Below are positions 18,255-27,705 of a stretch of DNA of 64,000 nucleotides, piece after piece. This DNA is from Azospirillum griseum (lineage in GTDB: Bacteria; Pseudomonadota; Alphaproteobacteria; Azospirillales; Azospirillaceae), in assembly GCF_003966125.1 (NCBI RefSeq), contig NZ_RXMA01000005.1, forward strand, positions 1 through 64,000, in the 5' to 3' direction. The notes beneath the pieces are model-generated. The model was not told the DNA's origin. It saw nothing but the letters and a program-made list of their open reading frames with translations, and searched no databases. A program made the position numbers and the translations under genes. Numbering within the stretch: position 1 is the stretch's first letter; each line of letters starts with the position of its first letter.

Positions 18255-19553
18255 TTACCCGTTGTCGGCCAACACCGATCCGGCCAGATAGAGCGAGCCG
18301 CAAATCAGCACGCGGGCCGGGCCGCTGCGGCTGGCCACCAGCGACGCCAAGGCCGCCGTCACGCTGTCCGCCGCCGCCGTGTCGGCGATGCCGCAGGTCC
18401 GCGCGGCCTCCGCCGATTCCTCGGCGGTCAGCGACGCTTCCTCGCCCGGAATGACCACGGTGCGCATGGCGTGGGTGAAGGGGGCCAGAGGGCCAAGGAA
18501 CTCATACGGGTCCTTGCTGGTCAGCATCCCATAGATCAGCAGCAGCGGGCGGGGGCCGTCCGCCTGCGTCCAATCCACCGCCTGCCGGGCCAGCACTTCG
18601 CCCGCCGAGTCGTTGTGCCCGCCATCGAGCCACAATTCCCAATCCGGCGGCAGCGCGTCGGCCAACGGGCCGCGCGTCAAGCGTTGCAGACGGGCGGGCC
18701 ATTCGACCGAGGCCAGCCCCCGGCGGATCGCCGCCGCGTCCACCGCCAGCGGCAGATGATCCAGGCAGGCCAGCGCCAAACCGGCGTTGCCGATCTGGTG
18801 CGCGCCGGGCAGGCCCGGCATCGGCAAATCAATGGTCCCGCGCGCCGGGCTTTCGAACCGGAAACCGCCGGGCTGCGGCGTGACGCTCCAGCCCTTGACC
18901 GGCGCGCCGACGGCCTCGGCGTGGCGGTGCAGGGTGTCGCGCGCCTCCGCCGCCGGTTGATCGGCCAGCACCACCGGAACGCCCGGCTTGAAGATGCCCG
19001 CCTTTTCCCCGGCGATGGCGGTCAGCGTCTCGCCCAGGAATTGGCGGTGATCGTAGGATATGCGGGTGATGGCGGTGACGGCGGGGGTGTCCACCACATT
19101 GGTGGCGTCCAGCCGTCCGCCCAGCCCGGTTTCCAGCAGCACCACATCCGCCGGAACGCGGGAGAAGGCCAGGAAGGCCGCCACCGTCGTCACCTCGAAA
19201 AAGGTGATCGGGCCGCCCGCGTTGGCCGTTTCGCACTCTTCCAGCAGACTGGCGAGGTGGTCATCGTCGATCAACGTGCCCGCCAACCGGATGCGCTCGT
19301 GAAAGCGCACCAGATGGGGGGAGGTGTAGACGTGCACGCGGTACCCGGCGGCTTCCAGGATCGCCCGCAGAAAGGCGACGGTCGATCCCTTGCCGTTGGT
19401 TCCGGCCACATGCACCACCGGCGGCAAACGCCGCTCGGGGTGGCCCAACGCCGCCAGCAGCCGATGGACGCGGTCCAGCGACAGGTCGATGACCTTCGGG
19501 TGCAAGCCCTTCAAACGGTCCAGAACCGGGTCGGAGCGGTGTGAATCGGTCAT
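18255..19553 (-). CDS. folC: Folylpolyglutamate synthase / dihydrofolate synthase
   Basis: This 432-aa ligase of the Mur family adds glutamate to dihydropteroate and to folates. The ATP loop is HVAGTNGKGSTVAF (near residues 48-61), followed by VYTSPHLVRFHERIR and the metal/glutamate region FEVTTVAAFLAF and [14 protein letters not shown]. It lies 46 bp downstream of accD on the same strand, the usual alphaproteobacterial order trpBA-accD-folC. The gene is complete and ends at a bidirectional terminator. Confidence 0.95.
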   Translation of the reverse strand: MTDSHRSDPVLDRLKGLHPKVIDLSLDRVHRLLAALGHPERRLPPVVHVAGTNGKGSTVAFLRAILEAAGYRVHVYTSPHLVRFHERIRLAGTLIDDDHLASLLEECETANAGGPITFFEVTTVAAFLAFSRVPADVVLLETGLGGRLDATNVVDTPAVTAITRISYDHRQFLGETLTAIAGEKAGIFKPGVPVVLADQPAAEARDTLHRHAEAVGAPVKGWSVTPQPGGFRFESPARGTIDLPMPGLPGAHQIGNAGLALACLDHLPLAVDAAAIRRGLASVEWPARLQRLTRGPLADALPPDWELWLDGGHNDSAGEVLARQAVDWTQADGPRPLLLIYGMLTSKDPYEFLGPLAPFTHAMRTVVIPGEEASLTAEESAEAARTCGIADTAAADSVTAALASLVASRSGPARVLICGSLYLAGSVLADNG

Positions 19554-19599
19554 CGCCTGTTCCTTGGCGTTGAAGCTGGGCGCGCGATAGGGCCGGGCG

Positions 19600-20556
19600 T
19601 CAGTCGTCGCCCGCCGCCGTCGGGGCCGGGGCGGCGGCCACGGCCACCGCCTTGCCCACCGGGGCCGCGTCCTCGAACTCGGCGTCGATCACCTCGTCGT
19701 CGGCGCGGACGCGCTGGGTCAGCAGATCGATCACCCGCGCCAGCGTGCCGCGCAGGTCGCGGCGGTGGACGACCATGTCGACCATGCCGTGTTCCAGCAG
19801 ATATTCGGAGCGCTGGAAGCCTTCCGGCAGGGTTTCGCGGATCGTGCTTTCGATCACGCGCGCACCGGCAAAGCCGATCTGCGCGCCCTTCTCGGCGATG
19901 TGTATGTCACCCAGCATGGCAAAGGACGCCGTCACGCCGCCGGTGGTCGGATCGGTCAGCACGACGATGTAGGGCAGGCCGGCTTCCTTGACCATCTCCA
20001 CCGCAATGGTGGTGCGCGGCATCTGCATCAGCGACAGGATGCCTTCCTGCATGCGGGCACCGCCCGACGCGGGCACGACGATCAAGGGGGCCCTCTTCGC
20101 CACCGCCAGCTTGGCGGCGGTCAGCAGCCCTTCGCCGACGGCGATGCCCATCGACCCGCCCATGAAGCCGAAATCGAAGGCGGCGACCACGGAGGGCAGC
20201 CCACCGACCAGCCCGCTGCCGACGACGATGGCGTCGGTGCGGCCGGTTTTGGTCTGGGCTTCCTTCAGGCGGTCGGTGTAGCGCTTCTGATCGCGGAACT
20301 TCAGCGGGTCGGCCACCGACTTCGGCAACTCCACCCCGTCATAGGATCCACCGTCGAACAGCGATTCCAGCCGCTTGATCGGGTCGAGCCGCATGTGGAA
20401 GCCGCAATGCTGGCAGACATGCAGATTCTCTTCCAACTCGCGATGGAACAGCATCGCCTCGCAGCTCGGGCATTTGTGCCAGAGGTTGTCGGGAACCTCC
20501 TTGCGGGCGTAGAGGGCGCGGATTTTGGGACGGACGTAGTTGGTAAGCCAGTTCAT
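19600..20556 (-). CDS. accD: Acetyl-CoA carboxylase carboxyltransferase subunit beta
   Basis: This 318-aa subunit, with AccA, moves CO2 from carboxybiotin to acetyl-CoA in fatty-acid synthesis. A four-cysteine zinc ribbon is present (Cys29, Cys32, Cys48, Cys51), followed by the crotonase-fold carboxyltransferase domain with [15 protein letters not shown] and [12 protein letters not shown]. The Ala/Pro-rich C-terminal tail is typical. It lies between trpA (235-bp gap) and folC. Confidence 0.96.
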   Translation of the reverse strand: MNWLTNYVRPKIRALYARKEVPDNLWHKCPSCEAMLFHRELEENLHVCQHCGFHMRLDPIKRLESLFDGGSYDGVELPKSVADPLKFRDQKRYTDRLKEAQTKTGRTDAIVVGSGLVGGLPSVVAAFDFGFMGGSMGIAVGEGLLTAAKLAVAKRAPLIVVPASGGARMQEGILSLMQMPRTTIAVEMVKEAGLPYIVVLTDPTTGGVTASFAMLGDIHIAEKGAQIGFAGARVIESTIRETLPEGFQRSEYLLEHGMVDMVVHRRDLRGTLARVIDLLTQRVRADDEVIDAEFEDAAPVGKAVAVAAAPAPTAAGDD

Positions 20557-20791
20557 GGAACGCCTTTCAACGGCACGACGACGCGCTGGATGTGGGCAGC
20601 CGACGGGACCACATCAAGCGAGTGGGTCTGATGGTTGCCGCGAGCGGTTTTTGCTGCGGGTGTGGTAATGCGGTTTGACGCGCTTGTAAACCGTCCCGCC
20701 GGAGGGGGTGGGCCGGGCCGACCATCCCCAAACGCCGCGCAACACCGCGCAACGGGGGAATGGCCGCACCCGGACCGGTCGGACAGCGGGA

Positions 20792-21646
20792 TCAGCCCCG
20801 CGCGCCGCGCACGCCGTCGGCCAGTTCGCGGACGAAGCCCAGCACATCCTCCACCACGCCCGGGCGCAGCGCGCCGGACTCGTCCAGCCCATCGGCCAGA
20901 CGGGTGACGATGGCCGAACCGACGACGGCGGCGTCGGCGACGCGCGCCACCTCGGCGGCCTGGGCGGGCGTCTTGATGCCAAAACCGACGGCGACCGGCA
21001 GATCGCTGTGGCGCTTCAACCGTGCCACCGCCGCGTCCACGGCGGTGTTGGCCGCGCTGGCGGTCCCGGTGATCCCGGCAATGGAGACGTAATAGAGAAA
21101 GCCCGAGGTGTTTTTCAGCACGGCGGGCAGACGCTTTTCGTCGGTCGTCGGGGTGGTCAGGCGGATGAAGTTGATCCCGGCGCGGATCGCCGGAACGCAC
21201 AACTCGCCATCCTCTTCCGGCGGCAGATCGACGATGATCAGGCCATCCACACCGCTGGCCTTGGCGTCCGCCAGGAAGCGGTCCACGCCATAGGCGTAGA
21301 TCGGGTTGTAATAGCCCATCAGGATGATCGGGGTGTCGGCGTCCTTCTGACGGAAATTCGCCACCAGGGCCAGCGTCTTGCGCACCGTCATCCCGGCGGC
21401 CAACGCCCGCAGGGATGACGCCTGGATCGCCGGGCCGTCGGCCATCGGGTCGGTGAAGGGAACGCCCAGCTCGATCAGGTCGGCCCCGGCGGCGGGCAGC
21501 CCGTCGAGCAGGGTTTGGCAGGCCACCGGATCGGGATCGCCCGCCGTGATGAAGGTGACGAGACCGGCCCGCCCCTCGGCCTTCAGGGCCTGGAAACGGC
21601 GGTCAATGCGCGACTCAGGCGGACGGCTTTCGGCAACGGCGTTCAC
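20792..21646 (-). CDS. trpA: Tryptophan synthase alpha subunit
   Basis: The 284-aa alpha subunit cleaves indole-3-glycerol phosphate to indole. The catalytic residues are Glu59 ([10 protein letters not shown]) and Asp70 (TDPMADGP), 11 apart as in Salmonella. I start it at a GTG (21646) because this forms a GTGA 4-bp overlap with the trpB stop and has GGGAG upstream; an ATG at 21709 would lie deep in trpB and add unrelated residues. It is coupled to trpB as usual. Confidence 0.95.
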   Translation of the reverse strand: MNAVAESRPPESRIDRRFQALKAEGRAGLVTFITAGDPDPVACQTLLDGLPAAGADLIELGVPFTDPMADGPAIQASSLRALAAGMTVRKTLALVANFRQKDADTPIILMGYYNPIYAYGVDRFLADAKASGVDGLIIVDLPPEEDGELCVPAIRAGINFIRLTTPTTDEKRLPAVLKNTSGFLYYVSIAGITGTASAANTAVDAAVARLKRHSDLPVAVGFGIKTPAQAAEVARVADAAVVGSAIVTRLADGLDESGALRPGVVEDVLGFVRELADGVRGARG

Positions 21647-22860
21647 AGGCTCACTCCCAGATGCTGGGCGACGGAGAAGATGTCCTTGTCGCCACGGCCC
21701 GACAGGCACAGGACCATCAGATGGTCTTTCGGCAGGGTCGGGGCGCGCTTGATGACTTCGGCCAGACCATGGGCGGATTCCAGCGCCGGGATGATGCCCT
21801 CGGTCTTGGCGCAGAGCTGGAAGGCCTCCAGCGCTTCGGCGTCGGTGGCGGCGGCGTAGGTGACGCGGCCCACATCGTTCAGCCAGGCGTGTTCCGGGCC
21901 GACGCCGGGGTAATCCAGACCGGCGGAGATCGAGTGGCCTTCCAGGATCTGGCCGTCCTCGTCCTGCAGCAGATAGGTGCGGTTGCCGTGCAGCACGCCC
22001 GGACGCCCGCCGTTGATCGAGGCGGCGTGGTCGAGCGGCCCCTTGTCCAGCCCGCGCCCGGCGGCCTCGACCGCGACCATCGCCACCGACGGATCGTCGA
22101 GGAACGGGTGGAACAGACCGATGGCGTTCGATCCGCCGCCCACGCAGGCGACCAGCGAATCGGGCAGGCGGCCTTCCTGCTCCTGCATCTGGGTCTTCAC
22201 CTCGTTGCCGATCACCGATTGGAAATCGCGCACGATGGTGGGGTAGGGGTGCGGCCCGGCGGCGGTGCCGATGATGTAGAAGGTGTCGGCGACGTTCGTG
22301 ACCCAGTCGCGCAGCGCCTCGTTCATCGCGTCCTTCAGCGTCTTGGCGCCAGAGGTGACGGCGCGGACCTCCGCCCCCAGCAGCTTCATGCGGAAGACGT
22401 TCGGGGCCTGCCGGGCGATGTCGGTTTCGCCCATGTAGATGACGCAGGGCATGTTGTAGAGCGCGCAGACGGTCGCCGTCGCCACGCCGTGCTGACCGGC
22501 CCCGGTTTCGGCGATGATCCGGGTCTTGCCCATGCGGCGGGCCAACAGGATCTGGCCGATGCAGTTGTTGATCTTGTGCGCGCCGGTGTGGTTCAGCTCT
22601 TCGCGCTTGAAGTAGATCTTCGCGCCGCCCAGCTTTTCGGTCAGGCGTTCGGCGAAATAGAGCGGGTTGGGCCGCCCGACATACTGCTTGAGCTGCTGGA
22701 GCATCTCGCCTTCAAAGGCGGGATCGGCGCGGGCCTCGCGGTAGGCCTTTTCCACGTCGAGGATCAACGGCATCAGCGTTTCGGCGACGTAGCGCCCGCC
22801 AAAAATGCCGAAATGCCCCTGTTCATCGGGACCGGAACGGTAGGTGTTGGGTCTGGTCAT
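21643..22860 (-). CDS. trpB: Tryptophan synthase beta subunit
   Basis: This 405-aa PLP enzyme joins indole and serine to form tryptophan. The PLP lysine is Lys96 in [11 protein letters not shown]; the phosphate-binding loop [12 protein letters not shown] and the channel-region motif [12 protein letters not shown] are intact. It is the first gene of a trpBA unit. The usual alphaproteobacterial upstream partner trpF is absent; instead there is a 568-bp intergenic region with a palindromic element. Confidence 0.97.
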   Translation of the reverse strand: MTRPNTYRSGPDEQGHFGIFGGRYVAETLMPLILDVEKAYREARADPAFEGEMLQQLKQYVGRPNPLYFAERLTEKLGGAKIYFKREELNHTGAHKINNCIGQILLARRMGKTRIIAETGAGQHGVATATVCALYNMPCVIYMGETDIARQAPNVFRMKLLGAEVRAVTSGAKTLKDAMNEALRDWVTNVADTFYIIGTAAGPHPYPTIVRDFQSVIGNEVKTQMQEQEGRLPDSLVACVGGGSNAIGLFHPFLDDPSVAMVAVEAAGRGLDKGPLDHAASINGGRPGVLHGNRTYLLQDEDGQILEGHSISAGLDYPGVGPEHAWLNDVGRVTYAAATDAEALEAFQLCAKTEGIIPALESAHGLAEVIKRAPTLPKDHLMVLCLSGRGDKDIFSVAQHLGVSL

Positions 22861-23051
22861 CGTCTGGGGAACTGCCTGAAGCGGGTTGACGCGCCGTCAA
22901 AGGCGTCACCATAGCGGCGACGCGCGCCGATTTGAAGCGTTTGACGGATGATCGGCGGCCGGATCGGGATCCGGCCAATCACCATACGCGCCCGTCGCCC
23001 AAACGGATGACCGGAAACGACAGGCTCCTGCGGCGCTGGCCCCGTCCCAGC

Positions 23052-23319
23052 GGGGGAGGAAGCAGGGCAATCGCTTGAACGAACACTCATCGTCACGCAC
23101 ACAAGAATGGACGCGGATTTCACGGACAAAAGGAAGGATTACACGGATTTTCGACTTCAATTGCCTCCTGCACCCCGCCATGAGGTTTGTCGCAAGATCG
23201 CAAGCAGGGCAACTCTGGGACTCGTTCCGCGAAATCCCTGAAAAAATCCGTGAAATTCGTGTCCATTCTTGTTTTGACCGGGTGCACGGTGCTTCAAGCA
23301 ATTGCCCTGGGGGAGGAAG
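23052..23319. mobile_element. MITE-like palindromic element with 11-bp flanking direct repeats
   Basis: An element of about 245 bp is bounded by 16-bp terminal inverted repeats (23064-23079 and 23293-23308, 15 of 16 matching) and flanked by perfect 11-bp direct repeats GGGGGAGGAAG (23052-23062 and 23309-23319), which look like a target-site duplication. Inside it is a second, longer inverted repeat, 26 bp with two mismatches (23101-23126 and 23247-23272). It carries no transposase. The whole could fold into one long hairpin. It fills most of the gap between trpB and the REC-Hpt gene. Confidence 0.7.
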
Positions 23320-23428
23320 GGTTTCCACCGACAGGCCAGCGGCACGCCCGGCGTTGCCGCCCGGAAGCGGGGCGCATAGAGTGGCGGTTCCTGCCCCGCT
23401 TCCGCCGCCCGTTTCGAAAGCACCGCCC

Positions 23429-24226
23429 ATGTCCGCCGCCCTTCCCCCCATGGAACCGGAGCCGACCGCCCCCCGCCGCATCCTGGTGGTCGAGGACAGC
23501 CCGCTGAACCAGATGATCGTCAACGCCATCCTGTCGTCGGCCGATTACCGGGTGGAGATGGCCAACAACGGGTTGGAAGCGGTGATGGCGGCCCAGGCGG
23601 GCGGCTTCGACCTGATCCTGATGGATCTGTCGATGCCGGAGATGGACGGGCTGACCGCCACCCGGCTGCTGCGCGAACTGCCCGGCCCGGTCGGACGGGT
23701 CCCGGTGATCGCCATGACCGCCGACAGCGACGAGGCGGACCGCCAGCGCTGCCTGGATGTCGGCATGAACGACCATGTCGGCAAGCCGGTGGAGCGCGCC
23801 CAGCTGCTGGCCACCGTGGCCGAATGGCTGAAGCCCGCCGACCAGCGCAGCGCCACCGCCCCTTGCGGCCCCATCACCGAACCCAACGCCGACGCCGTGC
23901 TGGACCGGGAGGTGTTGCGTCAACTGGCCGATGATCTGGACGCCGAGTTGCTGGTGGAGGTTCTGGAACAGTTCCTGGCCGAAACCCAGGACCGCATCGC
24001 CCGCATCGCCCAGGAACCCGACCTCGACGCCCTGACGCGCGAGGCGCACACGCTGAAAAGCACGGCGGGGACCTTTGGCGCACACGCGCTCTGCGTCGCC
24101 GCCCGCGCGCTGGAAATGTCCTGCCGCGCCCGGGCGGAGGCCGAGGTGCGGGCGCTGCGTTTCGAGATTCCCCGCCTGGCGGAGGAAGCCATCGCCGCCT
24201 ACCGCGTAGCGGGCTATCTGCCCTGA
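23429..24226 (+). CDS. Response regulator with Hpt domain (REC-Hpt)
   Basis: A 265-aa two-domain phosphorelay protein. The receiver (about residues 16-134) has the acidic pair VVEDS, phosphoacceptor Asp66 (LILMDLSMPEMDG), Thr98 and Lys119. The Hpt domain (about 155-260) has the phosphotransfer His207 in AHTLKSTAGTFGA. There is no DNA-binding or enzyme output, so it should shuttle phosphate between a hybrid kinase and a final regulator. The convergent neighbour is a LuxO/NtrC-type regulator, a plausible target. The start may be ATG 23429 or ATG 23450; both precede the receiver. Confidence 0.88.
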   Translation: MSAALPPMEPEPTAPRRILVVEDSPLNQMIVNAILSSADYRVEMANNGLEAVMAAQAGGFDLILMDLSMPEMDGLTATRLLRELPGPVGRVPVIAMTADSDEADRQRCLDVGMNDHVGKPVERAQLLATVAEWLKPADQRSATAPCGPITEPNADAVLDREVLRQLADDLDAELLVEVLEQFLAETQDRIARIAQEPDLDALTREAHTLKSTAGTFGAHALCVAARALEMSCRARAEAEVRALRFEIPRLAEEAIAAYRVAGYLP

Positions 24227-24260
24227 AATCCCCTCTCGTGGCTTGGACCTTAAAGGGGCC

Positions 24261-25703
24261 TTACAGCTTGCCTTCCGCCTGCCAGGCCAGACGCTTGCGG
24301 TAGATGGTCGAGGCGCTGATTTCCAGCAGCGCGGCGGCGCGGGGGATGTTGCCCTCGCACGCGGTGATTGCGTTTTCGATGGCGTCCTTTTCCACCTCCC
24401 ACAGCGGCTTGATCGCCTCCGGCGTCAAGGGCGGCGGGAGCGGGGCGGGGGGAGGGGCGACCGCCTCAAGAACCGTCGCCATCGGCACGGGGGCCGCAGC
24501 GATCAAACCCGCCACGCCTCCACCCGGTGCCCCCAAAGGAGCCGGCAGCATCTGCGGCAACACCGTGTCGCCATCGTGCAGGACGGAGACGATGCGGACG
24601 ACGTTCTGCAATTGGCGGACGTTGCCCGGCCAATGGTAGTGGCGCAGCGCCTGTTCGGTTTCGGGCGCGAACTGGGTGAAGCCCTTTTTCTCTTCCGCCG
24701 TGAATTCCGCCAGATAATGGCGGGCGATCTCCAGAACATCGTCCTCGCGCTCGCGCAGCGGCGGCAGATGGATGGGGATGACGTGCAGGCGGTAATAGAG
24801 ATCCTCGCGGAAGCGGCCTTCCTCCACCTCGTGCAACGGGTCGCGGTTGGTGGCGCAGACGATGCGCAGATCGACCTTTTCCAGCTTCGACCCGCCGACC
24901 GGGGTGAAGGTCCCGGTCTGGATGAAGCGCAGCAGCTTGGTTTGCAGGTCGGGGGCGAGTTCGCAAATCTCGTCCAGGAACAGGGTGCCGCCGTCGGCCC
25001 GCGCCGCCGCCCCCTCGCGGTCCGCCACCGCGCCGGTGAAGGATCCCTTCATGTGCCCGAAGATCTCGCTTTCCATGAGATCCTTGGGGATCGCCCCGCA
25101 ATTGATGGCGATGAAGGGTTTGGCCGCCCGCTGGCTCTGCCGGTGGATCGCCTCCGCGCACACCTCTTTCCCGGTCCCGGATTCGCCGGTGATGAAGACG
25201 GTGGCGCGCGAGGACGCCGCGCTGTCCACGATCCGATAGACCGCCTGCATCGCCAGCGACGAGCCGATGAAGCCGTGATAGCGCGCGCGGCCCAGATTCT
25301 GCTCCAGGCTGTCCACCATCTGGGCCAGCCGCAGCCGTTCCACCGCGTTGCGCACGGTCACGACCAGACGGTCCGCCGAGAAGGGCTTCACCAGGAAATC
25401 ATAGGCCCCGTAGCGCATCGCCTCCACCGCCGCGTTCACCGACCCGTGGGCGGTGATGACGATGACGGCGCAGGGCAGGGCCTGGGCGTTGATGCGCTTC
25501 AGCACCTCCATCCCGTTCATGTCGGGAAGCTGAAGGTCGAGCAGCACCACCTTGGGCGCGCCATCGGCCAGTTGTTCGATGGCGGCGGCCCCGGTTTCCA
25601 CCGCGATGACGCGGTAGGATTCCTTTTTCAGGAATTCCGTGTAGACGCGCGCCAGCGACGGCGTGTCTTCGATGAGCAGGACGGGGATGTGGCCAAGGGG
25701 CAT
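24261..25703 (-). CDS. Sigma-54-dependent response regulator, LuxO/NtrC type
   Basis: This 480-aa activator has a receiver domain (Asp56 in VVLLDLQLPDMNG, Lys in FLVKPFS), a central AAA+ domain with Walker A GESGTGKE, Walker B GGTLFLDEICEL and the sigma-54 contact loop reading GSFTGA rather than GAFTGA, and a C-terminal Fis-type HTH (NIPRAAALLEISASTIYRK). The domain order and C-terminus resemble LuxO. Ala/Pro-rich linkers separate the AAA+ and HTH domains. No histidine kinase is adjacent; the convergent REC-Hpt protein could supply phosphate. The targets are unknown. Confidence 0.9.
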   Translation of the reverse strand: MPLGHIPVLLIEDTPSLARVYTEFLKKESYRVIAVETGAAAIEQLADGAPKVVLLDLQLPDMNGMEVLKRINAQALPCAVIVITAHGSVNAAVEAMRYGAYDFLVKPFSADRLVVTVRNAVERLRLAQMVDSLEQNLGRARYHGFIGSSLAMQAVYRIVDSAASSRATVFITGESGTGKEVCAEAIHRQSQRAAKPFIAINCGAIPKDLMESEIFGHMKGSFTGAVADREGAAARADGGTLFLDEICELAPDLQTKLLRFIQTGTFTPVGGSKLEKVDLRIVCATNRDPLHEVEEGRFREDLYYRLHVIPIHLPPLREREDDVLEIARHYLAEFTAEEKKGFTQFAPETEQALRHYHWPGNVRQLQNVVRIVSVLHDGDTVLPQMLPAPLGAPGGGVAGLIAAAPVPMATVLEAVAPPPAPLPPPLTPEAIKPLWEVEKDAIENAITACEGNIPRAAALLEISASTIYRKRLAWQAEGKL

Positions 25704-25764
25704 GCGAAGGCAGCGCGCGGTCGTGGACGGGGAAAGGCGATTCGCCCTTCATGTCTACCAGATC

Positions 25765-25797
25765 TTTTGCGAAATCCCATCCGTTGCAATCGCAAAA
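25765..25797. promoter_or_regulatory. Dyad TTTTGCGA-N17-TCGCAAAA
   Basis: A perfect 8-bp inverted repeat (25765-25772 and 25790-25797) sits in the 231-bp divergent region between the LuxO-like gene and coaBC. It is shaped like a regulator binding site; the protein is unknown. Confidence 0.35.
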
Positions 25798-25934
25798 CCT
25801 GATGAAACACTCAAAAAGCCGTGCCGCAAGATTGCTGCGCCCGCGCGGCGGCCATGGACGCGCCGTTCGGGATGGATTATCTGCAACAGCCGGGGGACAG
25901 CCCCCGATCCAACGCAACAGGGGTGGGTAGGGTC

Positions 25935-27167
25935 ATGGTCGATCACGCCAGTCTGACCGGCAAGCGCGTGCTGCTGGTGATCGCGGGCGGCATCGCCGCC
26001 TACAAATGCCTGGACCTGATTCGCCGCCTGCGCGAACGCGGCGTCACCGTCCGCGCCGTGCTGACGGAGGCCGGGGCGCGCTTCGTCACCCCGCTGTCGG
26101 TGCAGGCGCTGACCGAAGACACCGTCTACCGCGATCTCTGGTCGCTGACCGATGAATCGGAGATGGGCCACATCCGCCTGTCGCGCGAGGCCGACCTGAT
26201 CGTCGTCGCCCCGGCCACCGCCGACCTGCTGGCCCGCATGGCTACCGGGATGGCCGACGATCTGGCCGCCACCGTCCTGCTCGCCACCGACAAGCCGGTG
26301 CTGGTCGCCCCGGCGATGAACGTCCGCATGTGGCAGCACCCGGCCACGCAGGACAACATGTCCCGGCTGGAACAGCGCGGCGTGCGCCGGGTCGGCCCCA
26401 ACGACGGGGTGATGGCCTGCAATGAGTTCGGGCCGGGCCGCATGGCCGAACCGATGGAGATCATCGACGCCATCGCCGCCTTTTTCACCGAGTCGGGGCG
26501 CAAGCCGCTGGCGGGCAAGCGCGCCCTGGTGACGAGCGGACCGACCCACGAACCCATCGACCCGGTGCGCTACATCGCCAACCGGTCGTCCGGCAAGCAG
26601 GGCCACGCCATCGCCGCCGCGCTGGCCGCGCTGGGGGCCGACGTGACGCTGGTCAGCGGCCCGACCCGGCTGCCCGACCCGCCCGGCTGCACCGTGGTCG
26701 CCATCGAAACCGCGCGCGAGATGCTGGCCGCCTGTCTGGCCGCCCGCGACGCCGCCGTGCCGGTGGACATCGCGGTCTGCGCGGCGGCGGTGGCCGATTG
26801 GCGCGTGGCCGGGGCGTCCGACCGCAAGCTGAAGAAGGACGGCGGCGGTCCGCCCGCGCTGGCACTGACCGAGAATCCCGACATCCTCGCCACCCTGTCG
26901 CAGGCCGGGCCGCGCCGCCCGGCGCTGGTCATCGGCTTTGCGGCGGAGACCGGCGACGTGGTTGCCACCGCCACCGCCAAGCGGGCGCGCAAGGGCTGCG
27001 ACTGGATCGTGGCCAACGACGTGTCGCTCGGCACCACCACCTTTGGCGGGACCGACAACACCGTGCACATCATCCGCGCCGACGGGGTGGAGTCCTGGCC
27101 GACCATGGGCAAGGACGCCGTCGGCGCGCGGCTGGCCGAGGCCATCGCCGCCCATGTCGCCGACTGA
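25935..27167 (+). CDS. coaBC: Bifunctional phosphopantothenoylcysteine decarboxylase / phosphopantothenate-cysteine ligase
   Basis: This 410-aa fusion carries out two steps of coenzyme A synthesis. The N-terminal CoaC flavoprotein has GGIAAYKCLDLIR, the active-site His in MGHIRLSREAD and the PAMNVRMW motif. The C-terminal CoaB half has TSGPTHEPIDPVRYIANRSSG (in parts) and KLKKDGGG. The ATG at 25935 follows GGTGGGTAGGG; upstream in-frame Met codons have no family similarity. It is followed 33 bp later by dut, a common pair. Confidence 0.96.
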   Translation: MVDHASLTGKRVLLVIAGGIAAYKCLDLIRRLRERGVTVRAVLTEAGARFVTPLSVQALTEDTVYRDLWSLTDESEMGHIRLSREADLIVVAPATADLLARMATGMADDLAATVLLATDKPVLVAPAMNVRMWQHPATQDNMSRLEQRGVRRVGPNDGVMACNEFGPGRMAEPMEIIDAIAAFFTESGRKPLAGKRALVTSGPTHEPIDPVRYIANRSSGKQGHAIAAALAALGADVTLVSGPTRLPDPPGCTVVAIETAREMLAACLAARDAAVPVDIAVCAAAVADWRVAGASDRKLKKDGGGPPALALTENPDILATLSQAGPRRPALVIGFAAETGDVVATATAKRARKGCDWIVANDVSLGTTTFGGTDNTVHIIRADGVESWPTMGKDAVGARLAEAIAAHVAD

Positions 27168-27200
27168 GTGTCCCCCTGATCCTGACCGGACGCCGCACCA

Positions 27201-27677
27201 ATGACCGATCCGATGACCGATTCCCCGCCGACGCTGTCCTTCCTGCGCCTGCCCGGCAACAGCGACCTGCCGCTGCCCACCTACGCCACCGCCGGAGCCG
27301 CCGGGTTTGACCTGCGCGCCGCGCTGCCAGCGGGGGAGAGCCTGCGACTCGACCCCGGCCAACGCGCGCTGGTTTCAATCGGCTTCGCCGTCGCCGTGCC
27401 AGCGGGGTGGGAGCTGCAAATCCGCCCGCGCTCCGGCCTTGCGGTGAAAAACGGCGTCACCGTGCTGAACAGCCCCGGCACCATCGACAGCGATTATCGC
27501 GGCCCGGTCGGCGTCTGCCTCATCAATCTGGGCGCGGATCCCTTCGTCATCGCCCATGGCGACCGCATCGCCCAGGGCGTCGTCGCCCGTGCGCCGCAAG
27601 CCGCGCTGGTGGAGGTGGAGGCCCTGGACGAGACGGCGCGCGGCGCTGGCGGTTTCGGCTCCACCGGCGTGGCCTGA
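27201..27677 (+). CDS. dut: dUTP diphosphatase
   Basis: This 158-aa trimeric dUTPase hydrolyses dUTP to dUMP, keeping uracil out of DNA. The five conserved motifs are visible: AGFDLRA, PRSGLA, GTIDSDYRG, the RIAQ region, and the C-terminal GGFGSTG. The first ATG (27201) is used; an in-frame ATG at 27213 is also possible. It is in an apparent operon with coaBC. Confidence 0.96.
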   Translation: MTDPMTDSPPTLSFLRLPGNSDLPLPTYATAGAAGFDLRAALPAGESLRLDPGQRALVSIGFAVAVPAGWELQIRPRSGLAVKNGVTVLNSPGTIDSDYRGPVGVCLINLGADPFVIAHGDRIAQGVVARAPQAALVEVEALDETARGAGGFGSTGVA

Positions 27678-27705
27678 GACCCTGGTCTGAGACTGTTCCG
27701 GCGGA

